A program made the position numbers and the translations under genes. From positions 62,001 through 126,000 of the forward strand of contig NZ_KB907865.1 in NCBI RefSeq assembly GCF_000382245.1: a DNA stretch of 64,000 bases, given 5' to 3'. This stretch comes from Kushneria aurantia DSM 21353. GTDB taxonomy: Bacteria > Pseudomonadota > Gammaproteobacteria > Pseudomonadales > Halomonadaceae. The notes beneath the pieces are model-generated. The model did not search any database and was not told the origin of the DNA. It was given only the letters and a program-made list of their open reading frames with translations. Positions 1 through 9,951 of the stretch are shown here, piece after piece; position 1 is the stretch's first letter, and each line of letters opens with the position of its first letter.

Positions 1-373
1 GATAGATGAACAGACCGATGATGATCGAGGGCACCGACAGCAGCACATCGTTGAAAAACCTCACGATCGCGCCGAGCCGCGAATAGCGACCGTATTCCGC
101 CAGATAGGTGCCGGCCAGTACGCCGATCGGGGCGCCCACCAGCGTTCCGATGCCAACCACCAGCAGGCTGCCGACGATAGCGTTGGACAGGCCGCCGTCA
201 TTGCCCGGCGCCGGCGTCGGCCGAGTAAACACCTGCCAGTCGAGATGGCCGACACCGTGACTGACCAGCGTCCACAGCAGCCACATCAGCCAGAACAGTC
301 CGAAGGCCGTGGTGGCCACGCACATGCCCATATTGAAGCAGTTGATGGCCTTGCGCTTTTGATAACGCGTCAT
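1..373 (-). CDS. pstA: Phosphate ABC transporter permease PstA (3' part cut by window edge)
   Basis: Inner-membrane permease half of the PstSCAB high-affinity phosphate importer. The first 124 codons are present; the gene runs off the left edge. The N-terminus starts MTRYQKRK, then a hydrophobic segment, and the sequence ends in the permease signature region with the motif VPSIIIGLFIY. The ATG overlaps the TGA of pstC by 4 nt (ATGA), so the two permeases are probably translationally coupled. PstB and PhoU would be expected beyond the edge but are not visible. Confidence 0.93.
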   Translation of the reverse strand, partial: MTRYQKRKAINCFNMGMCVATTAFGLFWLMWLLWTLVSHGVGHLDWQVFTRPTPAPGNDGGLSNAIVGSLLVVGIGTLVGAPIGVLAGTYLAEYGRYSRLGAIVRFFNDVLLSVPSIIIGLFIY

Positions 374-1368
374 GACGCTCCCTCACTGTGGCCCTGCCCT
401 CCGGCCAGGCTCATCAACAAAAGCCGTGCCAGCACCAGTACGATCAGGGTAATGAGAAACAGCACCAGCCCCAGCGCGATCAGCGACGAGGTGTAAAGCT
501 CGCCGGTCGCCTCGGTAAATTCATTGGCCAGCGTCGCTGCGATGCTGTTACCGGGATAGAAAAGCCCCTGCGGGATCGTGTGCGCGTTGCCGATCACAAA
601 GGTCACCGCCATGGTTTCGCCGAGCGCGCGGCCCAGTCCCAGCATGATTCCGCCGATCACCCCGACTCGGGTATAGGGCAGAATGACGCTGCGGGCGACT
701 TCCCAGGTCGTCGCCCCCAGCGCATAAGCCGACTCCTTCAAAAGCGGCGGCACAACGTTGAAGGTGTCGCGCATGACGGCCGTAATGAACGGCACGATCA
801 TGATCGACAGCACCAGTCCCGCGGTAAAAATGCCGATACCGATCGGTGGCCCCCTGAACAGGTAGCCAAGCAGCGCCATGTCGCCCAGCCAGCGACTCAG
901 CGGCGGCTGCACCCAGGTCGATAGAAAGGGGGCGAACACGAAGATGCCCCACATGCCGTAGATAATGCTGGGCACCGCGGCGAGCAGCTCGATGGCCGTG
1001 CTGATCGGCTGTCGCAGCCACGCCGGGGCCAGTTCAGTCGTAAACAGGGCAATCCCGAAGCTCACCGGCACGGCAATGATCAACGCCATCAGCGAACTGG
1101 CCAGGGTGCCGAATATCGCCACCAGGGCGCCGTACTCATCGGTTACCGGATTCCACTGCGTGCTGGTCACAAAACCCACGCCGAACTGCCGCAGCGCCGG
1201 CCAGGCACCGATCACCAGCGCGACGGCAATGGCCATGATCAACCCCAGTACGATGAGCGCGCAGAGGCCGCTCAGCTGCCTGAAAACACGGTCGCCGACA
1301 ATTCCTGTCGCGCGTCGCCCGGGCTGGACCACGGCGTCACCCTGCTCATTCGCTGTCAGGTTGCTCAA
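370..1368 (-). CDS. pstC: Phosphate ABC transporter permease PstC
   Basis: Second inner-membrane permease of the Pst phosphate importer, 332 aa, slightly longer than E. coli PstC because of a polar N-terminal extension of about 30 residues. It has a first transmembrane segment near residues 33-55, then the permease core with VPSIIYGMWGIF near the middle and the EAA-like loop GLGRALGETMAV. The start is a TTG placed behind a GGAGAG ribosome binding site; no ATG fits better. It lies 148 nt after pstS and overlaps pstA by 4 nt, which fits one pstSCA transcript with a processed or attenuated junction after pstS. Confidence 0.93.
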   Translation of the reverse strand: MSNLTANEQGDAVVQPGRRATGIVGDRVFRQLSGLCALIVLGLIMAIAVALVIGAWPALRQFGVGFVTSTQWNPVTDEYGALVAIFGTLASSLMALIIAVPVSFGIALFTTELAPAWLRQPISTAIELLAAVPSIIYGMWGIFVFAPFLSTWVQPPLSRWLGDMALLGYLFRGPPIGIGIFTAGLVLSIMIVPFITAVMRDTFNVVPPLLKESAYALGATTWEVARSVILPYTRVGVIGGIMLGLGRALGETMAVTFVIGNAHTIPQGLFYPGNSIAATLANEFTEATGELYTSSLIALGLVLFLITLIVLVLARLLLMSLAGGQGHSEGAS

Positions 1369-1431
1369 TTCACTCTCCGTTCATCGGGCAGCGCCCTGAT
1401 GGGTCATACATCCGGCAACGCCGTGACCAAC

Positions 1432-1459
1432 GGGCGACCGACCCGAAAGTCGATCGCCC
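1432..1459 (-). promoter_or_regulatory. Stem-loop between pstS and pstC
   Basis: Arms 1432-1442 and 1449-1459 pair over 11 positions with one mismatch around a 6-nt loop. There is no T-run after it. Such GC-rich intercistronic hairpins after a binding-protein gene often protect the upstream mRNA or attenuate read-through, giving more PstS than permease; that role is inferred. Confidence 0.45.
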
Positions 1460-1516
1460 CCTCACCGGCGCCAGCCCCGTCAACCCGGCAGACACGACAC
1501 CGGCCCCACCCGCCAC

Positions 1517-2584
1517 TTACTGCGGCTGGTTGTCGAGCGGCCACAGCGGCTGGCCGTCACTGCCCTTGATCTGCTTGTGCCACTCGCTTTTCACCATGTC
1601 GATCACGCTCGACGGCATCGGCACATAGTCGAGATCGCGGGCCATGTCATCGCCGTTACCATAGGCCCAGGCAAAGAACTTCAGGGCAGCCTGCGCGACC
1701 TCGGGATTTTTTGGCTGCTGATACATCAGGATGAAACTGGCGCCGGTAATCGGCCAGCTGTTGTCCCCCGGCTGATCGGTCAGCACCATGTAGAACCCCG
1801 GTGCGTTCTGCCAGTCGGCATTCGACGCCGCCGCCTGGAAGGTCTCGGCAGTCGGCTTGACGAAATCGCCGGCGCTGTTCCTGAGCCGGGTGTAGGTCAT
1901 GCTGTTCTGCAGTGCATAGGCATACTCCACATAGCCGATCGAGCCCTGAATACGATCCACATAGGAGGCTACGCCCTGATTGCCCTTGCCACCCACGCCG
2001 GTGGGCCATGACACGGCCTTGGCATGCCCCGGCCCTTTCGCCCAGACATCGCTGACCTTTGTCAGATAGCTGGTAAAGATCCAGGTGGTGCCCGAGCCGT
2101 CCGAGCGATGGACTACCGTGATGTCCTGATCCGGCAGAGTGATATCCGGGTTGAGTGCGGCGATCGCCGGATCGTTCCAGCGGGTGATGTTGCCGGCGTA
2201 GATATTGGCCAGCGTAGCGCCATCCAGACGCAGTTGACCGGGCTTGATGGCATCACCCAGATTGACCACCGGCACCACGCCCCCCATCACCATGGGGAAC
2301 TGCAACAGCCCGTACTGATCGAGCTCCTTTTTCTCCAGCGGCGCATCGGAGGCACCGAAATCGACCGTTCCGGCCTCGATCTGCTTGATGCCGCCACCCG
2401 AACCGATGGCCTGATAGTTGAGCTTGACGCCCGTCTGCTGCTGATAGGTCTGCGCCCACTTCGAGTAGACCGGGTACGGGAAGGTGGCGCCGGCACCGTT
2501 GAGGGTATCGACCGACGCCATGGCAGTCGCGCAGAGCGACAGCGCGGCGGCGGCCAGCGCTGTTTTAATGAAGTTGAATCGCAC
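1517..2584 (-). CDS. pstS: Periplasmic phosphate-binding protein PstS
   Basis: Binds phosphate in the periplasm and hands it to PstC/PstA. 355 aa. A Sec signal peptide covers residues 1-23 and ends ATAMA before SVDTL. The mature protein shows the PstS hallmarks GAGATFPYP, the phosphate-binding GSGGG, the segment ending SDAPL, and HRSDGSGTTW. I chose the GTG at 2582-2584 because an AAGGAG site sits 6 nt upstream and the signal peptide begins there; longer readings add an unrelated leader. First gene of the pst operon, with a Pho-box-like site upstream. Confidence 0.95.
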   Translation of the reverse strand: MRFNFIKTALAAAALSLCATAMASVDTLNGAGATFPYPVYSKWAQTYQQQTGVKLNYQAIGSGGGIKQIEAGTVDFGASDAPLEKKELDQYGLLQFPMVMGGVVPVVNLGDAIKPGQLRLDGATLANIYAGNITRWNDPAIAALNPDITLPDQDITVVHRSDGSGTTWIFTSYLTKVSDVWAKGPGHAKAVSWPTGVGGKGNQGVASYVDRIQGSIGYVEYAYALQNSMTYTRLRNSAGDFVKPTAETFQAAASNADWQNAPGFYMVLTDQPGDNSWPITGASFILMYQQPKNPEVAQAALKFFAWAYGNGDDMARDLDYVPMPSSVIDMVKSEWHKQIKGSDGQPLWPLDNQPQ

Positions 2585-2655
2585 GGCAATCTCCTTTGAC
2601 AGAGCAACGCTTATGGGTTCGAGCGGTCTGAAGCAAAAGAAGGTTACTGCGCTTT

Positions 2656-2674
2656 TGTGAAGCTTAAGTGACAA
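2656..2674 (-). promoter_or_regulatory. Candidate PhoB box upstream of pstS
   Basis: Read on the minus strand the site is TTGTCAC, 4 nt, GCTTCAC: two copies of a heptamer at 11-nt spacing, as in the PHO box (CTGTCAT-type repeats). The first copy keeps TGTCA, the second is weaker. A TAACCT that could act as the -10 element follows about 9 nt downstream, the usual arrangement for PhoB-activated promoters. Position upstream of pstS supports it. Confidence 0.5.
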
Positions 2675-2786
2675 CAAACAGGGTTGACATCTACCATCCT
2701 GAACGTATCCAACCCCCGCAAACGCGCCAGGCCTATAGCGACGCGCCCTCTGCGTCGCTGTCATTCACCGGCGCACGCCGGTGCTG

Positions 2787-3398
2787 TCAGGAGGAAGGGG
2801 CCGAACGGTCTCTCAGCGGCCGGAACGAGCGCCGGTGCTCGGGCAGCGGACCCAGACGCGCCAGCGCCTCGAGGTGCCCCCTGGTGGGATAGCCCTTGTG
2901 GGCGGCAAGACCGTAGTCCGGGTAACGACGATCGAGCTCGACCATCTGCGCATCGCGGGCCACCTTGGCCACGATCGAGGCGGCGGCAATCGCCGCCACC
3001 CGGCTGTCGCCGCGCACGATCGCCTGGCCGGGCAGCGCATGGCCGGGCAGCCGATTGCCATCCACCAGCAGGTACTCGGGCGTTACCCCGAGGCCGTCGA
3101 TGGCGCGGCGCATGGCAAGATGGGTAGCGTGATAGATATTGAGCGCATCGATCTCGGCGGGGCTTGCCTCGCCCAGCGCTACCGCCAGCGCCCGCTCGCC
3201 GATTGCGCTGGCCAGCGCCTCGCGCCTTTTGGCGCTCAGTTTCTTGGAATCGGTCAGGCCGGCGATCGGCCGCTGCGGGTCGAGAATCACCGCGCAGGCG
3301 ACCACCGGGCCGATCAGCGGTCCGCGCCCCACCTCATCGACACCGGCGGCGAGGTCGCCCCGGTAGTCGATGATCGGCGCCTCGTGGTCGATGCTCAT
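2787..3398 (-). CDS. rnhB: Ribonuclease HII
   Basis: Cuts the RNA strand of RNA-DNA hybrids and single ribonucleotides in DNA. 203 aa, normal length. The N-terminal metal site reads [11 protein letters not shown], followed by LTDSKKLS, and the later acidic residue lies in the segment with [11 protein letters not shown] take the start at 3398 because the protein begins MSIDHEAP and its ATG shares one base with the lpxB stop (TGATG); a reading 162 codons longer is only overlap with lpxB. Last gene of the envelope cluster; dnaE, the usual next gene, is replaced here by the pst operon. Confidence 0.95.
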   Translation of the reverse strand: MSIDHEAPIIDYRGDLAAGVDEVGRGPLIGPVVACAVILDPQRPIAGLTDSKKLSAKRREALASAIGERALAVALGEASPAEIDALNIYHATHLAMRRAIDGLGVTPEYLLVDGNRLPGHALPGQAIVRGDSRVAAIAAASIVAKVARDAQMVELDRRYPDYGLAAHKGYPTRGHLEALARLGPLPEHRRSFRPLRDRSAPSS

Positions 3399-4531
3399 CA
3401 GGCGTATTCCCTTGCCACCAGCGACAGCACCGCTTCGGCAGCGCGCGCACTGGCACCGCGCATGAGCGTTCGATGCATCGCGACAAAGCGCTCCGACAGC
3501 GCCCGGCGCTGCGCGCTGTCGTGCAGCAGCGGCGTCAGCGCCGCGGCGATCGCCTGCGGCTCGGCGTGGTACTGGATCAGTTCCGGCACCAGCGGCTCGT
3601 TGGCGATCAGATTGGGCAGCGAGATCCAGCGCGTTTTGACCAGCCGTCTGGCAATCTGCCAGCTCACCGGCGCCATGCGGTAGGCGACGACCATCGGCCG
3701 GTGACACAGCATCGCCTCCAGTGCCGCGGTGCCGGAGGTCAGCAATACGGCATCGGCGGCGGTCATCACCTGCCAGGCGCGCCCTTCGACCAACTGCATA
3801 CCCTCGGCCTCGACACCCTGGTCGATCAGTTCGGCGCGACGCTCGGCGGAAGCGGCCGGAATGACCACTTTCAAGTCGGGACATTGATCGCGCAAAAGTC
3901 GCACCGCAGCGATGAAGGTGGGAGTCATGAAGCCGATCTCGCTGGCCCGCGAGCCTGGCAGCAGCGCCAGCACCCGGTCGTCGTCACCGAGCCCCAGCGC
4001 GCGACGCGCCGCCGGCCGGTCGTCGTCCAGCGGCAACTCTTCGGCCAGCGGATGGCCGACGAACGCGACCGGCACCCGGTGGCGTTGATAGAAGGCTGCT
4101 TCAAAGGGCAGAAAGGTGAGCATAAGATCCACCGCGCGGTGAATCTTTTTAATTCGCCCCTGCCGCCAGGCCCACACCGAAGGGCTGACATAGTGGGCGG
4201 TGGCCACGCCGCGCTGACGCAGGGCCGCTTCCAGGCCAAGATTGAAGTCCGGTGCGTCGATGCCCACCATCACTTCAGCGCCCCATTCAAGCGCGTCGCG
4301 CTGCAGGTGGCGGCGCACACCGATCAATCGCGGCAGGTGGCGCACCACCTCGGCAAGGCCCATTACCGACAGGGTCTCCAGCGGGTAGAGACTCTCCAGC
4401 CCCTCGGCGATCATGCGCGGGCCGCCGATGCCGCGAAATTCGAGTTCGCCGTGGCGCACCTTCATCTCGCGCATCAGGGTAGCGCCAAGAATATCGCCGG
4501 AGAGCTCACCGGCGACGACAAAAACGCGCAT
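3398..4531 (-). CDS. lpxB: Lipid-A-disaccharide synthase
   Basis: Glycosyltransferase family 19 enzyme that joins UDP-2,3-diacylglucosamine and lipid X to make the lipid A disaccharide at the inner face of the cytoplasmic membrane. 377 aa. Typical motifs: [12 protein letters not shown] at the N-terminus, [41 protein letters not shown] and [10 protein letters not shown]. It lies 27 nt after lpxA and touches rnhB by one base, so all are probably on one transcript. Confidence 0.96.
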   Translation of the reverse strand: MRVFVVAGELSGDILGATLMREMKVRHGELEFRGIGGPRMIAEGLESLYPLETLSVMGLAEVVRHLPRLIGVRRHLQRDALEWGAEVMVGIDAPDFNLGLEAALRQRGVATAHYVSPSVWAWRQGRIKKIHRAVDLMLTFLPFEAAFYQRHRVPVAFVGHPLAEELPLDDDRPAARRALGLGDDDRVLALLPGSRASEIGFMTPTFIAAVRLLRDQCPDLKVVIPAASAERRAELIDQGVEAEGMQLVEGRAWQVMTAADAVLLTSGTAALEAMLCHRPMVVAYRMAPVSWQIARRLVKTRWISLPNLIANEPLVPELIQYHAEPQAIAAALTPLLHDSAQRRALSERFVAMHRTLMRGASARAAEAVLSLVAREYA

Positions 4532-4558
4532 GCCGTCTTCCTCCGGGCTGATGTACTT

Positions 4559-5329
4559 TCAGCGCGTCAGCCCGCGCGAAGAAGTCTTCAGCGAGTCGAT
4601 AAAGAGCTCAAGCCAGGCACTGCGCTCGCCCTGCTGTTCGAGCTCTTCCAGCGCCTGATTGAGGGTGCGCTGGCTGCGAAAGACCAGCCGGTAGGCGCGG
4701 CGAAGCTCGCTGACCACTTCGGCCTCGAAGCCGCGGCGCTTCATGCCCTCGGCGTTGAGGCCGTGAGTGGCAGCGGGGTTGCCGCTGATCATGACAAAGG
4801 CGGCAATATCCTTGGTGATGATCGAGCCACCACCGCACATGGCGTAGGCGCCCACCCGGCAGAACTGATGAACGGCGCTGAGCCCGCCGAGAATGACGTG
4901 CTCGCCGATATGCACATGTCCGCCCAGCGTCGCCTGATTGGCCATGATGACGTGGTCGCCAATCACGCAGTCGTGGGCCACATGAGCGTAGGCCATGAAC
5001 AGACCGTGGCTGCCGATACGGGTCACGCCATGATCCTGAACCGTGCCGCGATGCACGGTAACGCCTTCGCGAAATACGTTGTGATCGCCGATTTCGAGAC
5101 GGGTCGGCTCGCCGCGATACTTGCGGTCCTGACACTCTTCGCCGATCGAGGCGAACTGGAAAATACGATTGTGGCTGCCAATACGGGTCGGCCCGCTGAT
5201 CACCGTATGGGGACCGATCACACAGCCGGGTCCGATCTCGACATTGGCGCCGATCACTGCGAACGGACCGATCTCGACATCGTCGGCCAGGCGGGCATCC
5301 GGGTCGATAATGGCAGATGGATGAATCAA
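4559..5329 (-). CDS. lpxA: UDP-N-acetylglucosamine acyltransferase
   Basis: First step of lipid A synthesis: moves an R-3-hydroxyacyl group from acyl carrier protein to UDP-GlcNAc. 256 aa, close to the usual 262. The N-terminal two thirds is a left-handed beta helix of hexapeptide repeats starting [12 protein letters not shown]; the catalytic histidine lies in AYAHVAHDC. The C-terminus is the helical part. The ATG overlaps the fabZ stop by 4 nt, typical of the conserved fabZ-lpxA pair. Confidence 0.96.
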   Translation of the reverse strand: MIHPSAIIDPDARLADDVEIGPFAVIGANVEIGPGCVIGPHTVISGPTRIGSHNRIFQFASIGEECQDRKYRGEPTRLEIGDHNVFREGVTVHRGTVQDHGVTRIGSHGLFMAYAHVAHDCVIGDHVIMANQATLGGHVHIGEHVILGGLSAVHQFCRVGAYAMCGGGSIITKDIAAFVMISGNPAATHGLNAEGMKRRGFEAEVVSELRRAYRLVFRSQRTLNQALEELEQQGERSAWLELFIDSLKTSSRGLTR

Positions 5330-5769
5330 GAGACCTTCCTTTCGGCGCAGATGATATCAGCTTCGCAGACCACATCGCCGTCGACGTGGGCGCGGCAGGA
5401 GAACTTCCAGATGCCGCGACGCGCCTTGAGCATGCGCGCTTCCAGGGTCAATTGATCGCCCGGAAACACCGGCCGCTTGAGGCGTACGTTATCGCTGCCG
5501 ACATAGTAATAGATGTAACCATCGGCGGGCCGCTTGTCGACGGTCTTGAAACCCAGAATACCCGCCGCCTGGGCCAGCGCCTCGATGATCAATACACCCG
5601 GCATGATGGGGTGATCGGGAAAGTGGCCCTGAAAGAAGGGCTCGTTGTAGCTGATGTTCTTGTAGGCCGTGATGCACTCGCCCAGCTCAAGCGCGACGAC
5701 GCGATCCACCAGCAAAAACGGGTAGCGGTGGGGAAGATATTCCTGGATCTCTTTGATATCCATGACCAT
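5326..5769 (-). CDS. fabZ: 3-hydroxyacyl-ACP dehydratase FabZ
   Basis: Dehydrates 3-hydroxyacyl-ACP in fatty acid elongation and competes with LpxA for the same substrate. 147 aa hot-dog fold. The motif [13 protein letters not shown] carries the catalytic His, and the catalytic Glu lies in [11 protein letters not shown]. The start ATG GTC ATG leaves two possible starts two codons apart. A perfect 10-bp hairpin lies just upstream (5796-5818) and could affect expression relative to lpxD. Confidence 0.95.
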   Translation of the reverse strand: MVMDIKEIQEYLPHRYPFLLVDRVVALELGECITAYKNISYNEPFFQGHFPDHPIMPGVLIIEALAQAAGILGFKTVDKRPADGYIYYYVGSDNVRLKRPVFPGDQLTLEARMLKARRGIWKFSCRAHVDGDVVCEADIICAERKVS

Positions 5770-5795
5770 GGGCTCACAACCTCTGACATAACGAA

Positions 5796-5818
5796 ATGCC
5801 TGCCGGTACGGCAGGCAT
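5796..5818 (-). promoter_or_regulatory. Perfect hairpin between lpxD and fabZ
   Basis: Arms 5796-5805 and 5809-5818 are exact inverted repeats (ATGCCTGCCG and complement) with a 3-nt loop. Downstream on the minus strand comes TTCGTTATGTC, too weak a T-run for a clear terminator. It ends only 27 nt before the fabZ start, so it may attenuate or set the balance between lpxD and fabZ. Confidence 0.45.
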
Positions 5819-5903
5819 GTGACTGGCGGCCCGACGGGCAGCCATGACGATTTTTATTACAAGGTGCGCAAGGGTATCGAAAAACGGCATGCGGCGCAGA
5901 ACT

Positions 5904-6941
5904 CTAGGCGCTGTCGCGACGCTCGAGTCGCACAATACGACGCGCCAGCTCATCGAGCTGCTTGAAACGTACCGCGTTCTTGCGCCACAGCGCATTGGGC
6001 ATTGAACCGGTCCCGGACGAGTAGACACCCGGCGCGTCGATCGAGTTGGTCACCAGGCTCATACCGGTAACGTTGACCCCATCGCACAGGGTCAGGTGGC
6101 CGGCCAGGCCGACACCACCACCCAGCTGGCAGTGACGCCCCACCTGTGTGGAGCCGGCGATACCTACGCAGCCGGCCAGCGCGCTGTGATCGCCAATATG
6201 CACGTTGTGGGCGATCTGCACCTGGGAGTCGATTTTGACGTCATTGCCGATCCGGGTGTCATCCAGCGCGCCGCGATCGATGCTGGTGCAGCTGCCGATC
6301 TCGACGTCGTCGCCGATCACCACTCCACCGAGCTGGGCGATCTTGTGCCAACCGCTGCCGTCGTGAGCGAAGCCGAAACCGTCGCCACCGATCACGGCAC
6401 CACTGTGCACGATCACACGCTGACCGATCACCACGCCATGATAGAGCACTGCACCGGGGTGCAGCAGGCCGTCGTCGCCGATTCGACAGTAGTCGCCCAC
6501 TACAGCATTGGCACCGATACTGACGCGGTCGCCAAGCACTACTTCGGCGCCGATCACGGCGTGGGGGCCGATAGTCACATCAGCCCCCAGCCGGGCGCTA
6601 TCGTCGATCACCGCGGTAGGGTGAATGCCGCACCGGCGGCTGGGCAGCTCGGGCTCGAAGAAGTGCGACAGCTGCGCATAGCCCAGATAGGGGTTGTCGA
6701 CGCCAAGCGCCGGCACCGGGCACTGCGACACCAGCTCATGATGCAGCACCACGGCGGCAGCACGGGTATTGGCGAGATCGCCGAGATAGGCGCGATTGGC
6801 GAGAAAGGCGATATCAGCAGGGCCGGCGTCTACCAAAGTGGCGAGACCTTCGATGCGCAGCTCGGCGTCACCGTATAGCGTCGCATTCAGGCCCTCTGCC
6901 AGTTCCGAAAGTAGATAGCTGTGGCTTGAGTATCGGGTCAT
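5904..6941 (-). CDS. lpxD: UDP-3-O-acylglucosamine N-acyltransferase
   Basis: Third step of lipid A synthesis: N-acylates UDP-3-O-acylglucosamine. 345 aa. An N-terminal uridine-binding domain (LSELAEGLNATLYGD) is followed by a long left-handed beta helix of hexapeptide repeats, with the catalytic-region segment GGDGFGFAHDG and AHNVHIGDHSALAG, then a helical C-terminus. It follows skp by 22 nt in the usual skp-lpxD order. Confidence 0.96.
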   Translation of the reverse strand: MTRYSSHSYLLSELAEGLNATLYGDAELRIEGLATLVDAGPADIAFLANRAYLGDLANTRAAAVVLHHELVSQCPVPALGVDNPYLGYAQLSHFFEPELPSRRCGIHPTAVIDDSARLGADVTIGPHAVIGAEVVLGDRVSIGANAVVGDYCRIGDDGLLHPGAVLYHGVVIGQRVIVHSGAVIGGDGFGFAHDGSGWHKIAQLGGVVIGDDVEIGSCTSIDRGALDDTRIGNDVKIDSQVQIAHNVHIGDHSALAGCVGIAGSTQVGRHCQLGGGVGLAGHLTLCDGVNVTGMSLVTNSIDAPGVYSSGTGSMPNALWRKNAVRFKQLDELARRIVRLERRDSA

Positions 6942-6963
6942 CGTGTTGAAGCGACGCGCGCCT

Positions 6964-7497
6964 TCAGTTAAGCGAATTGAAGGTGCTGGTCACTTCCCGG
7001 GTCATATCCAGCGACTCCCCGGCGTAGATCACGCTGTCGCGGTCCACCAGCACATCGATGTTGTGGTGTTCAACCACCTGCTTGATGGCACGATCAAGCT
7101 TCGGTCGTGCCTGCTCCAGAAAGGCCTGCTCCTGCTCGTCGCGAGCCTGTTCGAGCCGGCCGCGCTGACGCTGGAAGCGACTGCCCTTGTCACGCAGCTC
7201 ACTGACCAGCGCCTGGCGCTCGGCGTCGGACATCGTATCACCATCGCGCTCCAGACGCTTTTGAAGGCTCTGCACCTCATCGGCCAGAGCCCGAACCTGG
7301 CGCTGCTGATCGCTTAACCGGCTTTTGAGCTGGTCCAGCGAACGTTGCGCCTGGTCGGTGTCCATCAGTGCCTGACGCCAGTCGAGCACCGCCACTTCAT
7401 TGGCCCGAATCTCGGTAGCAATCACCGAGGCGCACAGCAGCGCCATAACCAACGCGGCCCGACGCACCGTCGCCAACCGTGCAAAGGCGCCGCTCAT
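6964..7497 (-). CDS. skp: Periplasmic chaperone Skp (OmpH family)
   Basis: Holds unfolded outer-membrane proteins in the periplasm on their way to BamA. 177 aa. A signal peptide with hydrophobic core AALVMALLCASVIAT ends around residue 33; the mature part begins NEVAVLDWRQALMDT, followed by a long charged coiled coil and a C-terminal strand with NIDVLVDRDSVIYAG. The gene sits between bamA and lpxD, the conserved position, and its start touches the end of bamA. Confidence 0.92.
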   Translation of the reverse strand: MSGAFARLATVRRAALVMALLCASVIATEIRANEVAVLDWRQALMDTDQAQRSLDQLKSRLSDQQRQVRALADEVQSLQKRLERDGDTMSDAERQALVSELRDKGSRFQRQRGRLEQARDEQEQAFLEQARPKLDRAIKQVVEHHNIDVLVDRDSVIYAGESLDMTREVTSTFNSLN

Positions 7498-9839
7498 CAG
7501 AAGGTCTGACCCAGCGAGAACTGGAAGAACTGCGTCTCATCGCCGTCCTTCTCGTTGAGCGGGCGCGCCACCGAGAAGGTCAGCGGCCCCACCGGGGTCA
7601 GCCACGACAGGCCAAGGCCGGCGCTGTAGCGCAGATCGCTCAGATCGACACCCGAACTACAGGCGGAGGTGACATTATCACCGACCGGATAGCAGTCGGT
7701 CAGATAGGTGTTACCCGCATCGATGAAAAACGAGGTCTGCACCTGACGTTGATCGTCGATGAACGGCGTGGGGAAGATCAGCTCTGCCGAGCCCTCGACC
7801 AGCACGTTACCACCGAGGGTATCGTCATCATCATCTCTGGAGCCGGGGCGCGGCGTGGTGGGCTGGCCCAGGGTGTTGCTGCGAAAGCCACGCACCGAGC
7901 CCAGGCCGCCGGAGTAGAAGTTCTCGTAGAACGGCAGGTTGTCGGTACCGCCGATGCTGTCGGCGTAGCCCAGCTCGGTGGCGAACCTGAGCGACCACTC
8001 CTCGGTCTTGATCGGGAACAGCTTGCGGCCACGATAGCGCAGCTTGTAGAACTGCGCGTCGCCGCCGGTGACATCCAGCGAGGCGTTCTGGTAGCTGCCG
8101 GCGGTGGGCAGAGTGCCGCGGTTGAGGTTGTTGCGCGTCCAGCCGGTGCTCAGGGTGGCGGTATCGAAGTTATCGCCCTCACTGTCGACGAATTCGACGA
8201 TCTCGGCGGGCGAGTCGTTGTAATAGTCGACCGACAGGCTCTCGAGATTGAGGCCGAAGTTGACCCGCGACAGATCGCTGATCGGATAACCGAAACTGAC
8301 CCCGCCACCGATGGCATCGGTAGAGTAGGTGGAGATATCGGAGTCTTCATAGTCGGTCGAGCGGTAGTAGAGATTATAACCGCGCGAAATACCGTCCAGC
8401 GTCCAGTAGGGGTCAGTGAAGCTGAAGCGCAGATTGGTGTAATAACGGCTGGTCTGGGCGCCGATATCGACCCGGTTGCCAGTACCCAGGAAGTTGCGCT
8501 GCGACAGCGAGGCGCCATAGATTATTCCCTCGGACTGGGCGAAACCGAGACTTGCCGAGATGCTGCCGGAGGGCTGCTCCTCGACGTTGTAGGTCACATC
8601 CAGCTGGTCGGGGGTATCCGCCACCGGCTGGGTATTGACCTCAACGCTGCGGAAAAAGCCGAGCCGCTCGAGACGCTGCTGGGAGTCGCTGATCGCATCG
8701 GTCGATGCCGGCGCTCCTTCCAACTGGGTAATCTCGCGGCGCAGCACTTCGTCGGCAGTCGTGGTATTACCCTGGAAGTTGATGCGTCGCACGTAGGCGC
8801 GCCGCCCCGGGTTGACCCGGAATACCACGTCGACACGACCATCGGCCTCGTTGACCTGCGGCATCGCATCGATCTGAGCAAAGGCGAAGCCCTCGGCGCC
8901 CAGCGCCTGACGCAGCGCTTCGGTAGAGGCGGTCAGATCGGACTGCGAAAACGTCTTGCCGCTCTCGACCTGAACCAGCGAGCGCGCACGGGTCTCATCG
9001 ATCTGCAGATCGCCGGCGAAGCTGACGTCGCCGAAGTCATAGCGGTTGCCTTCATCGACGTTGATCGTCACGAAGATCGATGACTGATCGGGGCTGATCG
9101 ATACCTGGGTGGAGTCAATGGAGAAATTGACGTAGCCGCGATCGAGATACCAGGAACGCAGCCGGTCGAGATCGCCCTGCAGCTGCTCGCGGGAGTACTG
9201 ATCGGAGGAGAACCAGCCGAAGAACCAGCCGGGCCTGTCCGACAGCTCGAACTGATCGAGCAGGGTGGCATCGTCGAAGTCCTCGTTGCCGACGATGTTG
9301 ATCTGGCGAATCCGGGCAACGCTACCCTCGTTGATATCGATGTTGACCTGAACCCGGTTCTGGCCCAGCTCCTCGACCGAGGTGTTGATGCTGGCACTGT
9401 AGCGCCCCTGGCTCTGGTAGACGCGCTCCAGTTCGCGCTGCATCTCCTCGAGAGTGGAGCGCTGCAGCACTTGGCCTTCGGCCAGACCGGCGTCGGTCAG
9501 CCCCTGACGCAGGCGATCCTCGGGGATCTGCGAATTGCCCTCGATATTGATACCGGCGATCGAAGGGCGCTCCTCGACGTCCACGACCAACACGTCGCCG
9601 TCGCGTCCGAGACGCACGTCATCGAACAGCCCGGTGGCGAACAGCGCCCGGCCGGCGTTGGAGATCGCCTCGTCGTTGACACTATCGCGGGCGGAAATCG
9701 GTAGCGCGTTGAACACGGTACCCGCCGAGACGCGCTGCAAGCCTTCCACGCGAATATCGGAAACCTGGAAGGATACGGCCAGTGCCGCCGGAGAAACCCC
9801 CGCCAGCGCTACCGCCAAACCCATAGCTCTAATCTTCAT
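7497..9839 (-). CDS. bamA: Outer-membrane protein assembly factor BamA
   Basis: Omp85 protein that folds and inserts beta-barrel proteins in the outer membrane. 780 aa. A signal peptide ends SPAALA near residue 21; five POTRA domains cover about 22-420 (VSDIRVEGLQRVSAGTVF is the first), then a 16-strand barrel ending in the outer-membrane signature FQFSLGQTF. The VRGF motif of loop 6 is present, followed by a loop carrying five aspartates in a row, which fits an acidic, salt-adapted surface. It follows rseP and precedes skp. Confidence 0.97.
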   Translation of the reverse strand: MKIRAMGLAVALAGVSPAALAVSFQVSDIRVEGLQRVSAGTVFNALPISARDSVNDEAISNAGRALFATGLFDDVRLGRDGDVLVVDVEERPSIAGINIEGNSQIPEDRLRQGLTDAGLAEGQVLQRSTLEEMQRELERVYQSQGRYSASINTSVEELGQNRVQVNIDINEGSVARIRQINIVGNEDFDDATLLDQFELSDRPGWFFGWFSSDQYSREQLQGDLDRLRSWYLDRGYVNFSIDSTQVSISPDQSSIFVTINVDEGNRYDFGDVSFAGDLQIDETRARSLVQVESGKTFSQSDLTASTEALRQALGAEGFAFAQIDAMPQVNEADGRVDVVFRVNPGRRAYVRRINFQGNTTTADEVLRREITQLEGAPASTDAISDSQQRLERLGFFRSVEVNTQPVADTPDQLDVTYNVEEQPSGSISASLGFAQSEGIIYGASLSQRNFLGTGNRVDIGAQTSRYYTNLRFSFTDPYWTLDGISRGYNLYYRSTDYEDSDISTYSTDAIGGGVSFGYPISDLSRVNFGLNLESLSVDYYNDSPAEIVEFVDSEGDNFDTATLSTGWTRNNLNRGTLPTAGSYQNASLDVTGGDAQFYKLRYRGRKLFPIKTEEWSLRFATELGYADSIGGTDNLPFYENFYSGGLGSVRGFRSNTLGQPTTPRPGSRDDDDDTLGGNVLVEGSAELIFPTPFIDDQRQVQTSFFIDAGNTYLTDCYPVGDNVTSACSSGVDLSDLRYSAGLGLSWLTPVGPLTFSVARPLNEKDGDETQFFQFSLGQTF

Positions 9840-9951
9840 GCCGTCATTTCGCTTGTTTCGGAATTCCGCCCGCTGATTCGAACAGGCACCTTATACACAA
9901 CCCCACCACCCTGACAAGCGCCGTGCTCGGTGGCGAGCGTGGCAACCGCGC

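Noticed and set aside
3473-5455. 660-codon plus-strand frame across lpxB, lpxA and part of fabZ
   Set aside because: Antisense to three clearly recognised lipid A genes; no domain visible.
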